Source of the DNA: a virus
Length of the DNA: 40,535 nt
Direction: 5' to 3' (one strand)
Virus record (IMG/VR): IMGVR_UViG_3300048126_000147
Location: 1-40,535 of that record
This document shows, piece after piece, positions 6,414-13,140 of this stretch. Numbering within the stretch: position 1 is the first letter of the stretch; each line of letters begins with the position of its first letter. The translations under genes were made by a program, and so were the position numbers. The notes below the pieces were generated by a model, which worked only from the letters and a program-made list of their open reading frames with translations, had not been told where the DNA came from and ran no database searches.

Positions 6414-6724
6414 GTACAATCGGATTTAATATCTCAATTGATGTAACAAAGTTGGATAAGAAGCGATTCTATGAGGGCAAGAATGGCGCAAAATATGTTA
6501 GCCTTACCTGCTTTATGAAACCCTCAGAGCCTGACGCTTACGGGCAGCATGGCGGCATTAAGATCTCTGCTACCAAAGAAGAAAAAGACGCTGGAAAAGA
6601 TAAAGAGTTGCCGTTTGTTGGTAATGTAAAAGCGTTCTGGGGTGAAGGTATCGAGGTGGTTAAAGATTCTGTCGAGCCACAGCAGCAGCAGTCTACACCG
6701 CAACTTGAAGACATTCCTTTTTAA
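6410..6724 (+). CDS. ssb: Single-stranded DNA-binding protein-like (104 aa)
   Basis: The start at 6410 overlaps the exonuclease stop (ATGA) and gives MSTIGFNISIDVTKLDKKRF. The N-terminal part has beta-strand patterning (KYVSLTCFMK; GGIKISATKEE), consistent with a shortened OB-fold. The tail is Gln-rich (EPQQQQSTPQ) and ends in LEDIPF, the acidic tip with a final Phe used by SSB proteins to recruit partners. Together with the annealase and exonuclease this completes a recombination cassette. The OB-fold is inferred; the C-terminal tip is seen directly. Confidence 0.8.
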   Translation: MSTIGFNISIDVTKLDKKRFYEGKNGAKYVSLTCFMKPSEPDAYGQHGGIKISATKEEKDAGKDKELPFVGNVKAFWGEGIEVVKDSVEPQQQQSTPQLEDIPF

Positions 6725-6733
6725 GAGGTTTAT

Positions 6734-6901
6734 ATGAGCGATTTAAAGAAAGCTATTGAAGAAGCCCATGATGAGGCTGATGCAGTGATCAGTAAATCAA
6801 AAAGCCGAGTAACAAAGTGGCTGACTACCGAGGCTATACGGTTAAGTCGTGGCCAGGTTATCATGGTAGGATTGATATTTATTTTTCTTGCTATCATTTA
6901 G
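6734..6901 (+). CDS. Small tail-anchored membrane protein (55 aa)
   Basis: The frame opens MSDLKKAIEEAHDEADAVIS after an AAGAGGT ribosome site, has a charged helical N-terminus and ends with one hydrophobic helix (VIMVGLIFIFLAII). It follows the SSB gene by nine bases and closes the rightward early operon. Function is unknown; the topology suggests an inner-membrane protein facing the cytoplasm. Confidence 0.7.
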   Translation: MSDLKKAIEEAHDEADAVISKSKSRVTKWLTTEAIRLSRGQVIMVGLIFIFLAII

Positions 6902-6979
6902 GTCAAGGCGGCCCCCTTACGCCTGTGTGCTGGCGTGGCTCACCAGTGACCGAAACGAGCCATTACCAATTGGTATATA

Positions 6980-7123
6980 ATGGATAGTTACAAAGCATTA
7001 GCAACCATGCGTAGAGTCGCTATAATCTCGCCTCAACTGATTAAGATGGTGGTGAAGGTGATTATTTACATGGTTATTTTTGTGGTTTGCAGTCTATGTG
7101 CAATCGCAAAACAAGATATCTAG
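6980..7123 (+). other. Candidate tiny membrane ORF or small RNA in a 256-base gap
   Basis: The gap 6902-7157 holds a 47-codon frame (MDSYKALATMRRVAIISPQL then a hydrophobic stretch) with no clear ribosome site, whose stop falls in the terminator hairpin. The same interval has a promoter-like pair TTAGCA (6998-7003), 17 bases, TATAAT (7021-7026), which would give a transcript of about 110 bases ending at the terminator. A palindromic sequence centred on ACCAATTGGT lies near 6964-6973. I cannot decide between a small RNA and a short protein. Confidence 0.4.
6998..7026 (+). promoter_or_regulatory. Possible promoter in the early gap
   Basis: TATAAT is perfect at 7021-7026. The -35 candidate TTAGCA matches four of six consensus bases at the ideal 17-base spacing. 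A start near 7033 would place the terminator at 7122-7145 about 110 bases downstream. Confidence 0.45.
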
Positions 7124-7145
7124 CGGCTTTAGGGCCGCTTTTTTT
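7122..7145 (+). terminator. Rho-independent terminator
   Basis: AGCGGC (7122-7127) pairs with GCCGCT (7134-7139) around a six-base loop, followed by T7139-7145. It ends transcription from the early operon and the gap. The ribosome site of the phosphoesterase gene lies just after it. Confidence 0.9.
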
Positions 7146-7157
7146 ATGGAGTAAAAT

Positions 7158-7931
7158 ATGACCAGGCATCTAGTAATTCCCGACACCCAAGTAAAGCCAG
7201 GCCACCCTATAGATCATCTTAAATGGGCGGGCCAGTATGCAGCAGAGAAAAAGCCCGACGTTATTATCCATGTTGGCGACCATTGGGACATGCCAAGCCT
7301 GTCGAGCTGGGATATCGGCAAGAAGTCGTTTGAAGGCAGACGCTATACCGACGATATTGAGGCAGGTATAAAGGGCATGGAGTTATTCCTAAAGCCTATC
7401 CGCGATGAGCAAGCCAGACTTATAAGGAACAAAGATAAGCGGTGGAACCCTCGCATGATATTTACATTGGGAAACCATGAGCAAAGAATACAGAGAGCCA
7501 TCGAGGGTGACGCAAAGCTCGACGGGCTGATCGGGTACAGAGATCTAAAGCTTGAAGAGATGGGCTGGGAGGTCTATGACTTTTTAGAGGTGGCGGTAGT
7601 TGATGGCATTGCATACTCTCACTACTTTACCAGCGGCATCATGGGTAGGCCAGTGAGTAGCGCCCGAAACATGCTCAGTAAAAAGATGATGTCCTGCGTG
7701 ATGGGCCATGTTCAGGACAGAGACATAGCATTCGGTAGAAGGGCTGATGGAACAAACATTGTCGGTCTATTCTCTGGAATATTCTACCAAAACGACGAAG
7801 ATTACCTTACCCCGCAAACTAACTCGTCATGGCGTGGTATATGGGTATTAAACGAAGTTCAGGATGGCGGCTGCGACCTTACAATCGTCAGCATGAATTT
7901 TCTGCGGCAAGAATATGATGGTGATGTATGA
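7158..7931 (+). CDS. Calcineurin-like metallophosphoesterase
   Basis: The 257-residue protein carries the ordered metal-binding motifs of the family: IPDTQ (D9), VGDHWD (D41), TLGNHE (N106, H107), SHYF (H155) and MGHVQ (H184). Phage members of this type are predicted nucleases or phosphatases acting on nucleic acid or nucleotides, and some resemble the Mre11/SbcD nuclease core. A GGAG ribosome site precedes the ATG. The gene overlaps the DUF3310 gene by four bases, which suggests a shared role in nucleotide or DNA metabolism. The exact substrate cannot be read from the sequence. Confidence 0.85.
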   Translation: MTRHLVIPDTQVKPGHPIDHLKWAGQYAAEKKPDVIIHVGDHWDMPSLSSWDIGKKSFEGRRYTDDIEAGIKGMELFLKPIRDEQARLIRNKDKRWNPRMIFTLGNHEQRIQRAIEGDAKLDGLIGYRDLKLEEMGWEVYDFLEVAVVDGIAYSHYFTSGIMGRPVSSARNMLSKKMMSCVMGHVQDRDIAFGRRADGTNIVGLFSGIFYQNDEDYLTPQTNSSWRGIWVLNEVQDGGCDLTIVSMNFLRQEYDGDV

Positions 7932-8260
7932 GTACCTGGTATGAATTACAGAAAAAGCACCCTGCGATTTGCTCTACCCCGCCAGATAGCTTTACCCCGC
8001 AAATTGACCTAGAGTGGCGCGACCGTTTGCGACCTACTGCACCCGACGACGTAAACCATCCAGATCACTACGCTTCCGGCTCGGTTGAATGCATTGATGC
8101 GATACAGGCCAGCATGACCCGCGAGGCTTTCGCTGGTTACTGTAAGGGCAACTGCCAGAAATATCTCTGGCGGTATCTGGACAAGGGTGGGGTGCAATCT
8201 CTGGAGAAGTGCCAGTGGTACCTGCAGCGGCTCATAGACACCGAAAAAGACGCACTGTAG
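7928..8260 (+). CDS. DUF3310 protein
   Basis: The conserved block begins VNHPDHYASGSVECIDAIQA and continues with FAGYCKGNCQKYLWRYLDKGG, the full DUF3310 signature, at about residues 42-90. The family is very common in phages and is sometimes called a nucleotide kinase-like protein, without a firm activity. The first 40 residues are a Pro-rich, less conserved extension. It is the last gene of this rightward unit. Confidence 0.9.
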   Translation: MSTWYELQKKHPAICSTPPDSFTPQIDLEWRDRLRPTAPDDVNHPDHYASGSVECIDAIQASMTREAFAGYCKGNCQKYLWRYLDKGGVQSLEKCQWYLQRLIDTEKDAL

Positions 8261-8287
8261 TCCATTCTCCCGCGTTTTAGGCTCCTA

Positions 8288-8307
8288 CCCTATGCTACCC
8301 CATAGGG
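8288..8307 (+). terminator. Stem-loop after DUF3310 gene
   Basis: CCCTATG (8288-8294) pairs perfectly with CATAGGG (8301-8307) around six bases. It lies 28 bases past the stop, but only TACATTT follows, so it is a weak or factor-aided terminator at best. Confidence 0.5.
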
Positions 8308-8321
8308 TACATTTAAAAGCC

Positions 8322-8345
8322 AAAAAAAAGCCCCTAAAAAGGGGC
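8322..8345 (-). terminator. Rho-independent terminator (minus strand)
   Basis: GCCCCT (8330-8335) pairs with AGGGGC (8340-8345). On the minus strand the hairpin is followed by eight U. It terminates the leftward transcript from 9694 to 8409. Confidence 0.9.
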
Positions 8346-8408
8346 CAAAGGATTGCACGGGGGATTAATCTTGTTTCTGGTAAAATGCTTGCACTATGTT
8401 CCCCCTTG

Positions 8409-9107
8409 CTAGTGTTGGTTAATATCGCCAGCGATTAACTTACCGCCGGAATGTTTAAAGAATGCCGCGAAATCTTCAACAGTGGCACAGCCGCCTTCCC
8501 CGTTGATCCATTCACCCGACCAATCAATCGACACGTGGCCGCCATCACCATCTTCGACGCTAAACATGCAATTATCCAGAATAGCCTCAACTGGCATGCA
8601 ATGCTCGTTTACTTTAAATAGCTTGGCATCAGTGTAGCCGCCTCGAACATCAGCGCCGCCGTGGACTTGCAACAATATATAGTCCTCATCATCGCGCTTT
8701 AAATCCTGACCTTGCAGGGTCTGGGATAAATTAGACCCCCAGTTGTAGCTGTTCCAGGCATCGCCCTCAGCCTCGAAGCCATTATTGTCTAACCACTCGG
8801 TCATCTCTGAGTCAGTGCCGTAATATTCGCCATTCCACTGGCCGCACTCTATTGCGTTAAACTCATTGCATAGATCGTCGAGATATAACGATCCGTCGGT
8901 GAGTTTGTGGAATACTGAGACATCTACCTCCGGCCATTCATCGTCTGAGGCGCAGACCTTCAGCGTAGCCGCTGGTGCATTCTTAAAATGCTCAATTGTC
9001 AGCCCTTGATTGCGTTGCCATGCTCGACCACCACCGCCGCCACTGTCTAGGAAGTGCGTGCCCGTATTTTCAGTGATCATGCTAAATACTAATTGCTCAA
9101 TTCTCAT
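8409..9107 (-). CDS. Hypothetical conserved protein with ENTGTHFLDSGG motif
   Basis: I start at 9107 (MRIEQLVFSMITENTGTHFL) because GAGGT lies six bases upstream; the longer frame to 9203 runs into another small gene. The 232-residue protein is acidic and rich in Asp, Gly and Trp. The N-terminal string HFLDSGGGGGRAWQRNQ resembles a motif (HFLDSGG-x-x-GR-x-W-x-RN) I have seen in phage and plasmid proteins of unknown function. No catalytic motif is evident. It is the distal gene of a three-gene leftward operon ending at a terminator. Confidence 0.8.
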   Translation of the reverse strand: MRIEQLVFSMITENTGTHFLDSGGGGGRAWQRNQGLTIEHFKNAPAATLKVCASDDEWPEVDVSVFHKLTDGSLYLDDLCNEFNAIECGQWNGEYYGTDSEMTEWLDNNGFEAEGDAWNSYNWGSNLSQTLQGQDLKRDDEDYILLQVHGGADVRGGYTDAKLFKVNEHCMPVEAILDNCMFSVEDGDGGHVSIDWSGEWINGEGGCATVEDFAAFFKHSGGKLIAGDINQH

Positions 9108-9151
9108 GGTGTAACCTCGTTTTTTGTGTGTGTGATTAATACTATAAACTA

Positions 9152-9304
9152 TTAACCAAGATAACCAACAATAAGCGGCATGAGTGCAACGAATAAGACA
9201 CAAATGCCCAGCAGAAATAAGTCTCTGTCCTGCTCTCTCTCGTATCGTTTCTCTGCTAAGTATTGCGCCGCCCTTGCGTTTCTTTCTGCTATATCTTTAT
9301 ACAT
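9152..9304 (-). CDS. Small membrane protein (50 aa)
   Basis: The frame reads MYKDIAERNARAAQYLAEKR, a charged linker, then the hydrophobic C-terminus FLLGICVLFVALMPLIVGYL. A purine-rich AGGGGAAAGG ribosome site precedes the ATG. It lies between two leftward genes with consistent spacing, and is likely a one-helix inner-membrane protein. Function is unknown. Confidence 0.7.
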   Translation of the reverse strand: MYKDIAERNARAAQYLAEKRYEREQDRDLFLLGICVLFVALMPLIVGYLG

Positions 9305-9349
9305 TGCCTTTCCCCTTTATTGATTGCCCCCCGTAGGGGGCGGATGACC

Positions 9350-9694
9350 TTATGCAAAAATTAAGTTGCCTTCAGCGTTCAAAGAAACCTCAGTCCAGTC
9401 GCTGTCTAACTTCTTCCAGTCTTTAGCGCCCTTGTATTGTGGCCAAGGGTAATCGCGGAAGTTTTTTACATAGTTTAAGATTCTTTCCTCTGAAGTAAAA
9501 ACCTCATCTGCCAAAACCTCACCAAGATATTCGTCATACTGGCCGTTGTGCAGAACTATCGCATTGGTAGCGATAATCTTGCCAGTGTTTCTGTTGCGAG
9601 TAACGATACAAGAGTCAAAGCATTCCAGACTGTACTTAACTTCAGCTATCTCGGAGGCGGTCAGGGTGCTTAAAATTTGATTTGATTTGTTCAT
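9350..9694 (-). CDS. Hypothetical protein (114 aa)
   Basis: This is the first gene of the leftward operon below a minus-strand promoter. The product begins MNKSNQILSTLTASEIAEVK and contains a beta-rich middle (CIVTRNRNTGKIIATNAIVL) and a Trp/Tyr-rich C-terminal third. I recognise no family. The ribosome site (AAAGG) is weak and distant. The position suggests an early moron-like gene. Confidence 0.7.
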   Translation of the reverse strand: MNKSNQILSTLTASEIAEVKYSLECFDSCIVTRNRNTGKIIATNAIVLHNGQYDEYLGEVLADEVFTSEERILNYVKNFRDYPWPQYKGAKDWKKLDSDWTEVSLNAEGNLIFA

Positions 9695-9729
9695 CTGTTT
9701 AATAACCTTTGTTTTTTGAATGTAGGTGT

Positions 9730-9760
9730 ATTATAACCATAGTCTATTTGCAAGTGTCAA
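9730..9760 (-). promoter_or_regulatory. Leftward promoter for the 9694-8409 operon
   Basis: On the minus strand, a perfect TTGACA (9755-9760) and TATAAT (9730-9735) are separated by 19 bases, slightly longer than ideal. It lies 36 bases before the first leftward gene. Confidence 0.7.
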
Positions 9761-9841
9761 TGAATAATAACAATCTTTTTTTGAGTGTCTCTAATCTATA
9801 TAGGAGGGAACAAACCTTTAATGTTATAATCTGGTTAATTT

Positions 9842-9870
9842 TTGATCAACTTGATCATTATTTAATCAAC
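9842..9870. repeat. Three short direct repeats before the packaging genes
   Basis: TTGATCAAC (9842), TTGATCATT (9851) and TTAATCAAC (9862) follow one another at 9- and 11-base intervals, 33 bases before the first packaging-region gene. The core TTGATCA(A) is itself near-palindromic. This could be a binding site for a small terminase or regulator. A TATAAT at 9825-9830 lacks a recognisable -35 box. Confidence 0.5.
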
Positions 9871-9901
9871 AGTAAAAACAATCACTTGGAGAATTTAAAT
9901 C

Positions 9902-10225
9902 ATGGCTAAAGTAGGACGACCACCAGGCATGGGTAACAAACCATTAAAAAGACTATTAGCTGATCGCATCAACGAGAAATACGGGGATGAGTTTAATCCA
10001 GTAATCGAGGCCATAGAGGCTAGCCTTAAGATTAAGGACATAGCAGAAAGCACTGGTGACCTCGCAGACTATAAAGCCGCAGTGGAATCCTTTGACCGTG
10101 TGGCAAAGTATATCCAACCCACACTGAAAGCCACAGAGCTGACAACAGATGGCGGTCTTACTGTATCGGTGCAGCGCAAGCGATTTGATGGCTCTCAATC
10201 TAATGACACAGACAGTGCCAATTAA
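9902..10225 (+). CDS. Putative small terminase subunit or packaging-associated protein
   Basis: The 107-residue protein begins MAKVGRPPGMGNKPLKRLLA, a GRPxGxxNK-type start often seen in phage small terminases, followed by long helices (PVIEAIEASLKIKDIAEST; DYKAAVESFDRVAKYIQP) and a disordered Gln/Ser/Asp tail. A helical oligomerising protein upstream of the large terminase gene would fit TerS. The canonical HTH is not obvious and four genes intervene, so the call is tentative. A TTGGAG ribosome site lies before the ATG. Confidence 0.5.
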   Translation: MAKVGRPPGMGNKPLKRLLADRINEKYGDEFNPVIEAIEASLKIKDIAESTGDLADYKAAVESFDRVAKYIQPTLKATELTTDGGLTVSVQRKRFDGSQSNDTDSAN

Positions 10226-10321
10226 TAGTTGCAAACACTGTACGAATATACAGTACCCCCCCTCCCGAAGCCGACGGTTTCTACTATATATATGTCCCCC
10301 GCAAAAAAAAATTGAGGCTAT

Positions 10322-10522
10322 ATGAAGGTAACCAAGATTCGCCCTGACATAGAAGACCCCGTAGAGCCACCAGAAGGCTCTGAGAACGATTTAATAGTTA
10401 TAGAGGTAGTGGAAGGTGAGGTACTATATAAAAGCACTCTAATCGACGAAAAAGCAGTGTTTTACATTGACCTTTGCAAACATATTATTATGAGAGACTG
10501 GCTAGGAGATGGCTATGATTAA
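10322..10522 (+). CDS. Hypothetical acidic protein (66 aa)
   Basis: The product is rich in Glu, Asp and Pro (DIEDPVEPPEGSENDLIVIE) with alternating beta-like hydrophobics. It overlaps the next gene by 14 bases. No family is recognised. The 96 bases before it contain a C-rich tract and an A-run without a clear terminator. Confidence 0.6.
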   Translation: MKVTKIRPDIEDPVEPPEGSENDLIVIEVVEGEVLYKSTLIDEKAVFYIDLCKHIIMRDWLGDGYD

Positions 10523-10697
10523 GTTGGATACGGATGAGGCTATATCTGATGCGGATTATGAATTGATTGCCGCCTTTGCAGATGCTTTAATAGATAAGGA
10601 TCATTATGCTATGCACGAGGTAATGGACATTGTGAATGATCGAATGGTTGGTGAGTGTGTTTGTTTAGAGAATGAGTGTGTCTGCGGGAGTTGGTAA
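10509..10697 (+). CDS. Hypothetical acidic protein with Cys-rich tail (62 aa)
   Basis: It has a helical acidic N-terminus (KLDTDEAISDADYELIAAFA) and a C-terminal ECVCLENECVCGSW with four cysteines spaced as two C-x-C pairs, which could bind zinc. The start overlaps the previous gene and carries a GGAG site. Function is unknown. Confidence 0.65.
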   Translation: MAMIKLDTDEAISDADYELIAAFADALIDKDHYAMHEVMDIVNDRMVGECVCLENECVCGSW

Positions 10698-10727
10698 GAA
10701 AAAACTTGCAGAGCCATAGGGGATAAA

Positions 10728-11444
10728 ATGTGGGTACTGCCAAAGAATTACCAACTGTCATCGCATTTTGTGCGGGATATGGTGGAATCGAAAGAGGACT
10801 TGACCTTGCCGGGTTTGAACATCGAGTCATCGCTTATGTGGAGATCGAAGCCTTCGCCGTTGCGAACTTGGTTAACAAGATGGAAAGAGGACTCTTACCT
10901 CCCGCACCTATATACACGGATATTAAAACCTTCCCAGCGCACTTGTTTCGAGACCGCGTTGACATCATCACTGGCGGTTATCCCTGCCAACCTTTCTCAG
11001 CAGCAGGAAGGCGCAAAGGAACCGATGACCTCAGGCACTTGTGGCCGCATATCAGGCGACACATTGAATCAATTAGACCTGTTCGATGCTTCTTTGAAAA
11101 CGTCGAAGGACACATCTCGCTTGGACTCAGAGAAGTCATTAGCGATTTGGAAGAAGATGGTTATCGATCAACGTGGGGAATATTCTCAGCGCGTGAAGTT
11201 GGCGCACCACACCAGAGAAAAAGAGTCTACATCATGGCCAACCTGGCCAACACCATCTGCTCACGAAGCGAGACTGGGATATCAGGATCGGAGCGACCCA
11301 ACCAAGAAGGGAACGCAGGAATCACTGACAACTGTGATAGTGAACAAGGCGGGTGGCAGATCGGTATGCACTGGCCACCTGAACCCAGAGTGGGTCGAGT
11401 GGTTGATGGGTGTGCCAACAGGGTGGACAGAATTAGACTTTTAG
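10728..11444 (+). CDS. Overprinted ORF in the +1 frame of the cytosine methyltransferase
   Basis: A 238-codon frame starts at ATG 10728, two bases before the GTG used by the methyltransferase (ATGTG), behind the same AGGGG ribosome site, and stays open through most of that gene. The product is Ser/Thr/Trp-rich and includes SSLKTSKDTSRLDSEKS, EYSQRVKLAHHTRE, SWPTWPTPSAHE and LNPEWVEWLMGVPTGWTEL. I recognise the last type of string as recurrent in phage proteins. Here it is encoded on the same bases as the methyltransferase segment EPRVGRVVDGCANRVDRI. It may be a true dual-coding gene or a tolerated shadow frame; no function can be assigned. Confidence 0.5.
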   Translation: MWVLPKNYQLSSHFVRDMVESKEDLTLPGLNIESSLMWRSKPSPLRTWLTRWKEDSYLPHLYTRILKPSQRTCFETALTSSLAVIPANLSQQQEGAKEPMTSGTCGRISGDTLNQLDLFDASLKTSKDTSRLDSEKSLAIWKKMVIDQRGEYSQRVKLAHHTREKESTSWPTWPTPSAHEARLGYQDRSDPTKKGTQESLTTVIVNKAGGRSVCTGHLNPEWVEWLMGVPTGWTELDF

Positions 11445-11512
11445 GCAATGCTGTCGTACCTAAGACTGCTGCAAAAGCATGGATTACTTTAAGCAATAGG
11501 TATAAAAATTGA
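10730..11512 (+). CDS. DNA (cytosine-5) methyltransferase
   Basis: The 260-residue product has a complete motif order: VIAFCAGYGGIERGLDLAGF (I), the GGYPCQPFSAAG loop with catalytic C86 (IV), FFENVEG (VI, 122-127), APHQRKRVYIMA (VIII) and LLGNAVVP (X, 238-244), with a short target-recognition region at about 171-220. It would methylate cytosine in phage DNA, probably against host restriction. The start is a GTG at 10730 within ATGTG. Most of its length is also open in the +1 frame. With the Dam-type enzyme at 1246-1677 the phage has two base-modifying methylases. Confidence 0.92.
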   Translation: MGTAKELPTVIAFCAGYGGIERGLDLAGFEHRVIAYVEIEAFAVANLVNKMERGLLPPAPIYTDIKTFPAHLFRDRVDIITGGYPCQPFSAAGRRKGTDDLRHLWPHIRRHIESIRPVRCFFENVEGHISLGLREVISDLEEDGYRSTWGIFSAREVGAPHQRKRVYIMANLANTICSRSETGISGSERPNQEGNAGITDNCDSEQGGWQIGMHWPPEPRVGRVVDGCANRVDRIRLLGNAVVPKTAAKAWITLSNRYKN

Positions 11513-11524
11513 GAGAAAGATTAT

Positions 11525-11683
11525 ATGGCTAAGGGTCACATGGATAAGATAGATAAGAAGACCAGGGATAGGCATTTCCCTGAGTTCAGTGGTGGTAAAG
11601 GTAGTCACCCTAGAAAGAGTACAGGCGAGACTAGAGAAGCCTTTAAGAAGGGCTATGACGCTATAGACTGGTCTAAGAAATGA
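11525..11683 (+). CDS. Small basic protein before terminase (52 aa)
   Basis: The frame MAKGHMDKIDKKTRDRHFPE, then FSGGKGSHPRKSTGETREAF, ends on the ATGA overlap with the large terminase gene. It is basic and probably disordered. The coupling suggests co-expression with packaging proteins. Function is unknown. Confidence 0.65.
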   Translation: MAKGHMDKIDKKTRDRHFPEFSGGKGSHPRKSTGETREAFKKGYDAIDWSKK

Positions 11684-13140
11684 GCGAAATCGAATACAAC
11701 CTCTGTCCACAAGGGCAAGTTCTACAGGATTTTGCAGACTGTAGGGCTAGAAACTCCTTCATCATGGGGCCACTAGGTTCAGGTAAGACAGTTCAATGTA
11801 TCCTTAAACTGTTTGACCTAATGTGTGAGCAGGAGCCTGTGTCTGACCCTGAGCATAAGAACTATGGTGTCCGACTATCTCGTGTGATTGCTGCTCGTAA
11901 TACCTATTCCGAACTGTTCTCTACCACAATTAAGGACTGGCTGGAGATACATGGGGACTTAGGTGACTTCAAGCAAGGCAATAAGGAACCCCCTACACAT
12001 TTTTTAAGGTTTAATTTAGACGATGGCACACGAGTGGAGTGTGATGTCGTGTTTATTGCCTTTGACCGCCCTGAACACGTTAAGAAAGCGCGTGGTATAC
12101 AGACTACTTGGGTGTGGTTAAACGAGACTAAAGAGCATTCTAAGGCTGTATTGGACATGCTTGACCTGCGTCATGGCCGTTACCCCTCTCCCAAAGAAGG
12201 ATGCCGCCCTACACACCACGGAATGATTGGTGACTCTAACGCCCCTGATGAAGACCACTGGTATTTTAAGCTTGCTGAGATAGAACGTCCTGAAGATTGG
12301 TCATTTTTTAGACAGCCAGGTGGCGTATTCAAGGATGGGGAAGAGTGGAAGATTAATGATAATGCTGAGAACCTTGTTAACTTGCCTGACCAGTATTACA
12401 AGCGAGGCTTGAACGGTAAGACTAACGACTGGATTAAGGTTAACCTAGCGAATGAGTATGGATTTGTGTCTAACGGTAAGCCTGTCCACCCAATGTATAC
12501 TGATTCGGTACACTGCCAGCACCTAGACTTTAAACCATCTATCGACTTTCCTATTGTTCTCGGCTTTGACTTTGGGCGAACCCCTGCTTGCGCGTTCTTA
12601 CAGAGAACAGCTATCGGCAGATGGATATGTTTTGACGAGATGGTACTGACTGACTCTGGCGCTGTGGACTTTGCTCCAACCTTGAAGCGGTATATCGAAG
12701 AGAACTATCCAAATCACGAGTTTAAGGGCTGGGGTGATCCGTCAGGTAACAACAAAAACCAGTCTAACTCCGAGACTCCGTTCCAGATCATGCGGGCTGC
12801 TGGCATACCCTGCCAACCAACAGCTACTAATGACCCATTAAAGCGTAGAGCCGCCCTAGAAGTACCCATGAAAGAGATGTGCATGGATGGTAAGCCGCGA
12901 TTCACTGTCTTACCTAAAGCTACAATGATCCGCAAAGGACTTCAAGGTGGCTTTTGTTATAGACGAGTACAGACCACAGGCGAAAGGTACACGGATGAAC
13001 CAGATAAGAACGAATACTCACACCCCGTTGAAGCCCTTGAGTATGCCTTGCAAGGTGAGGGAGAGGGTAGATCCGCACTTAGGGCTACAGGAAACTTCAC
13101 AAAACCAGTTACGGCCAAAGTCAACTTTAGTGTGTTCTAA
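11680..13140 (+). CDS. terL: Terminase large subunit
   Basis: The 486-residue protein has the packaging ATPase Walker A GPLGSGKT (30-37), a Walker B-like hydrophobic strand with catalytic Glu (TTWVWLNETKE, about 142-152) and a C-terminal RNase H-like nuclease domain with GFDFGRTPA (D297), GWGDPSG (D353) and HPVEALEYAL near the end. It pumps DNA into the prohead and cuts the concatemer. It is coupled to the preceding small gene. I see no frameshift or missing motif. Only one terminase is present in the whole window. Confidence 0.95.
   Translation: MSEIEYNLCPQGQVLQDFADCRARNSFIMGPLGSGKTVQCILKLFDLMCEQEPVSDPEHKNYGVRLSRVIAARNTYSELFSTTIKDWLEIHGDLGDFKQGNKEPPTHFLRFNLDDGTRVECDVVFIAFDRPEHVKKARGIQTTWVWLNETKEHSKAVLDMLDLRHGRYPSPKEGCRPTHHGMIGDSNAPDEDHWYFKLAEIERPEDWSFFRQPGGVFKDGEEWKINDNAENLVNLPDQYYKRGLNGKTNDWIKVNLANEYGFVSNGKPVHPMYTDSVHCQHLDFKPSIDFPIVLGFDFGRTPACAFLQRTAIGRWICFDEMVLTDSGAVDFAPTLKRYIEENYPNHEFKGWGDPSGNNKNQSNSETPFQIMRAAGIPCQPTATNDPLKRRAALEVPMKEMCMDGKPRFTVLPKATMIRKGLQGGFCYRRVQTTGERYTDEPDKNEYSHPVEALEYALQGEGEGRSALRATGNFTKPVTAKVNFSVF

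Noticed and set aside
9108-9203. N-terminal extension of the gene at 8409-9107
   Set aside because: It would overlap the 50-residue membrane gene at 9152-9304 and lacks a ribosome site, whereas the internal ATG at 9107 has GAGGT at good spacing.
9709-9909. 66-codon plus-strand frame before the packaging genes
   Set aside because: It covers the leftward promoter and the AT-rich repeat region, has no ribosome site, and runs into the start of the next gene. The composition is that of non-coding DNA.
12947-13129. Upstream part of the 180-codon frame overlapping terL
   Set aside because: It lies in an alternative frame inside the terminase nuclease domain. Plausible protein sequence begins only near 13130.
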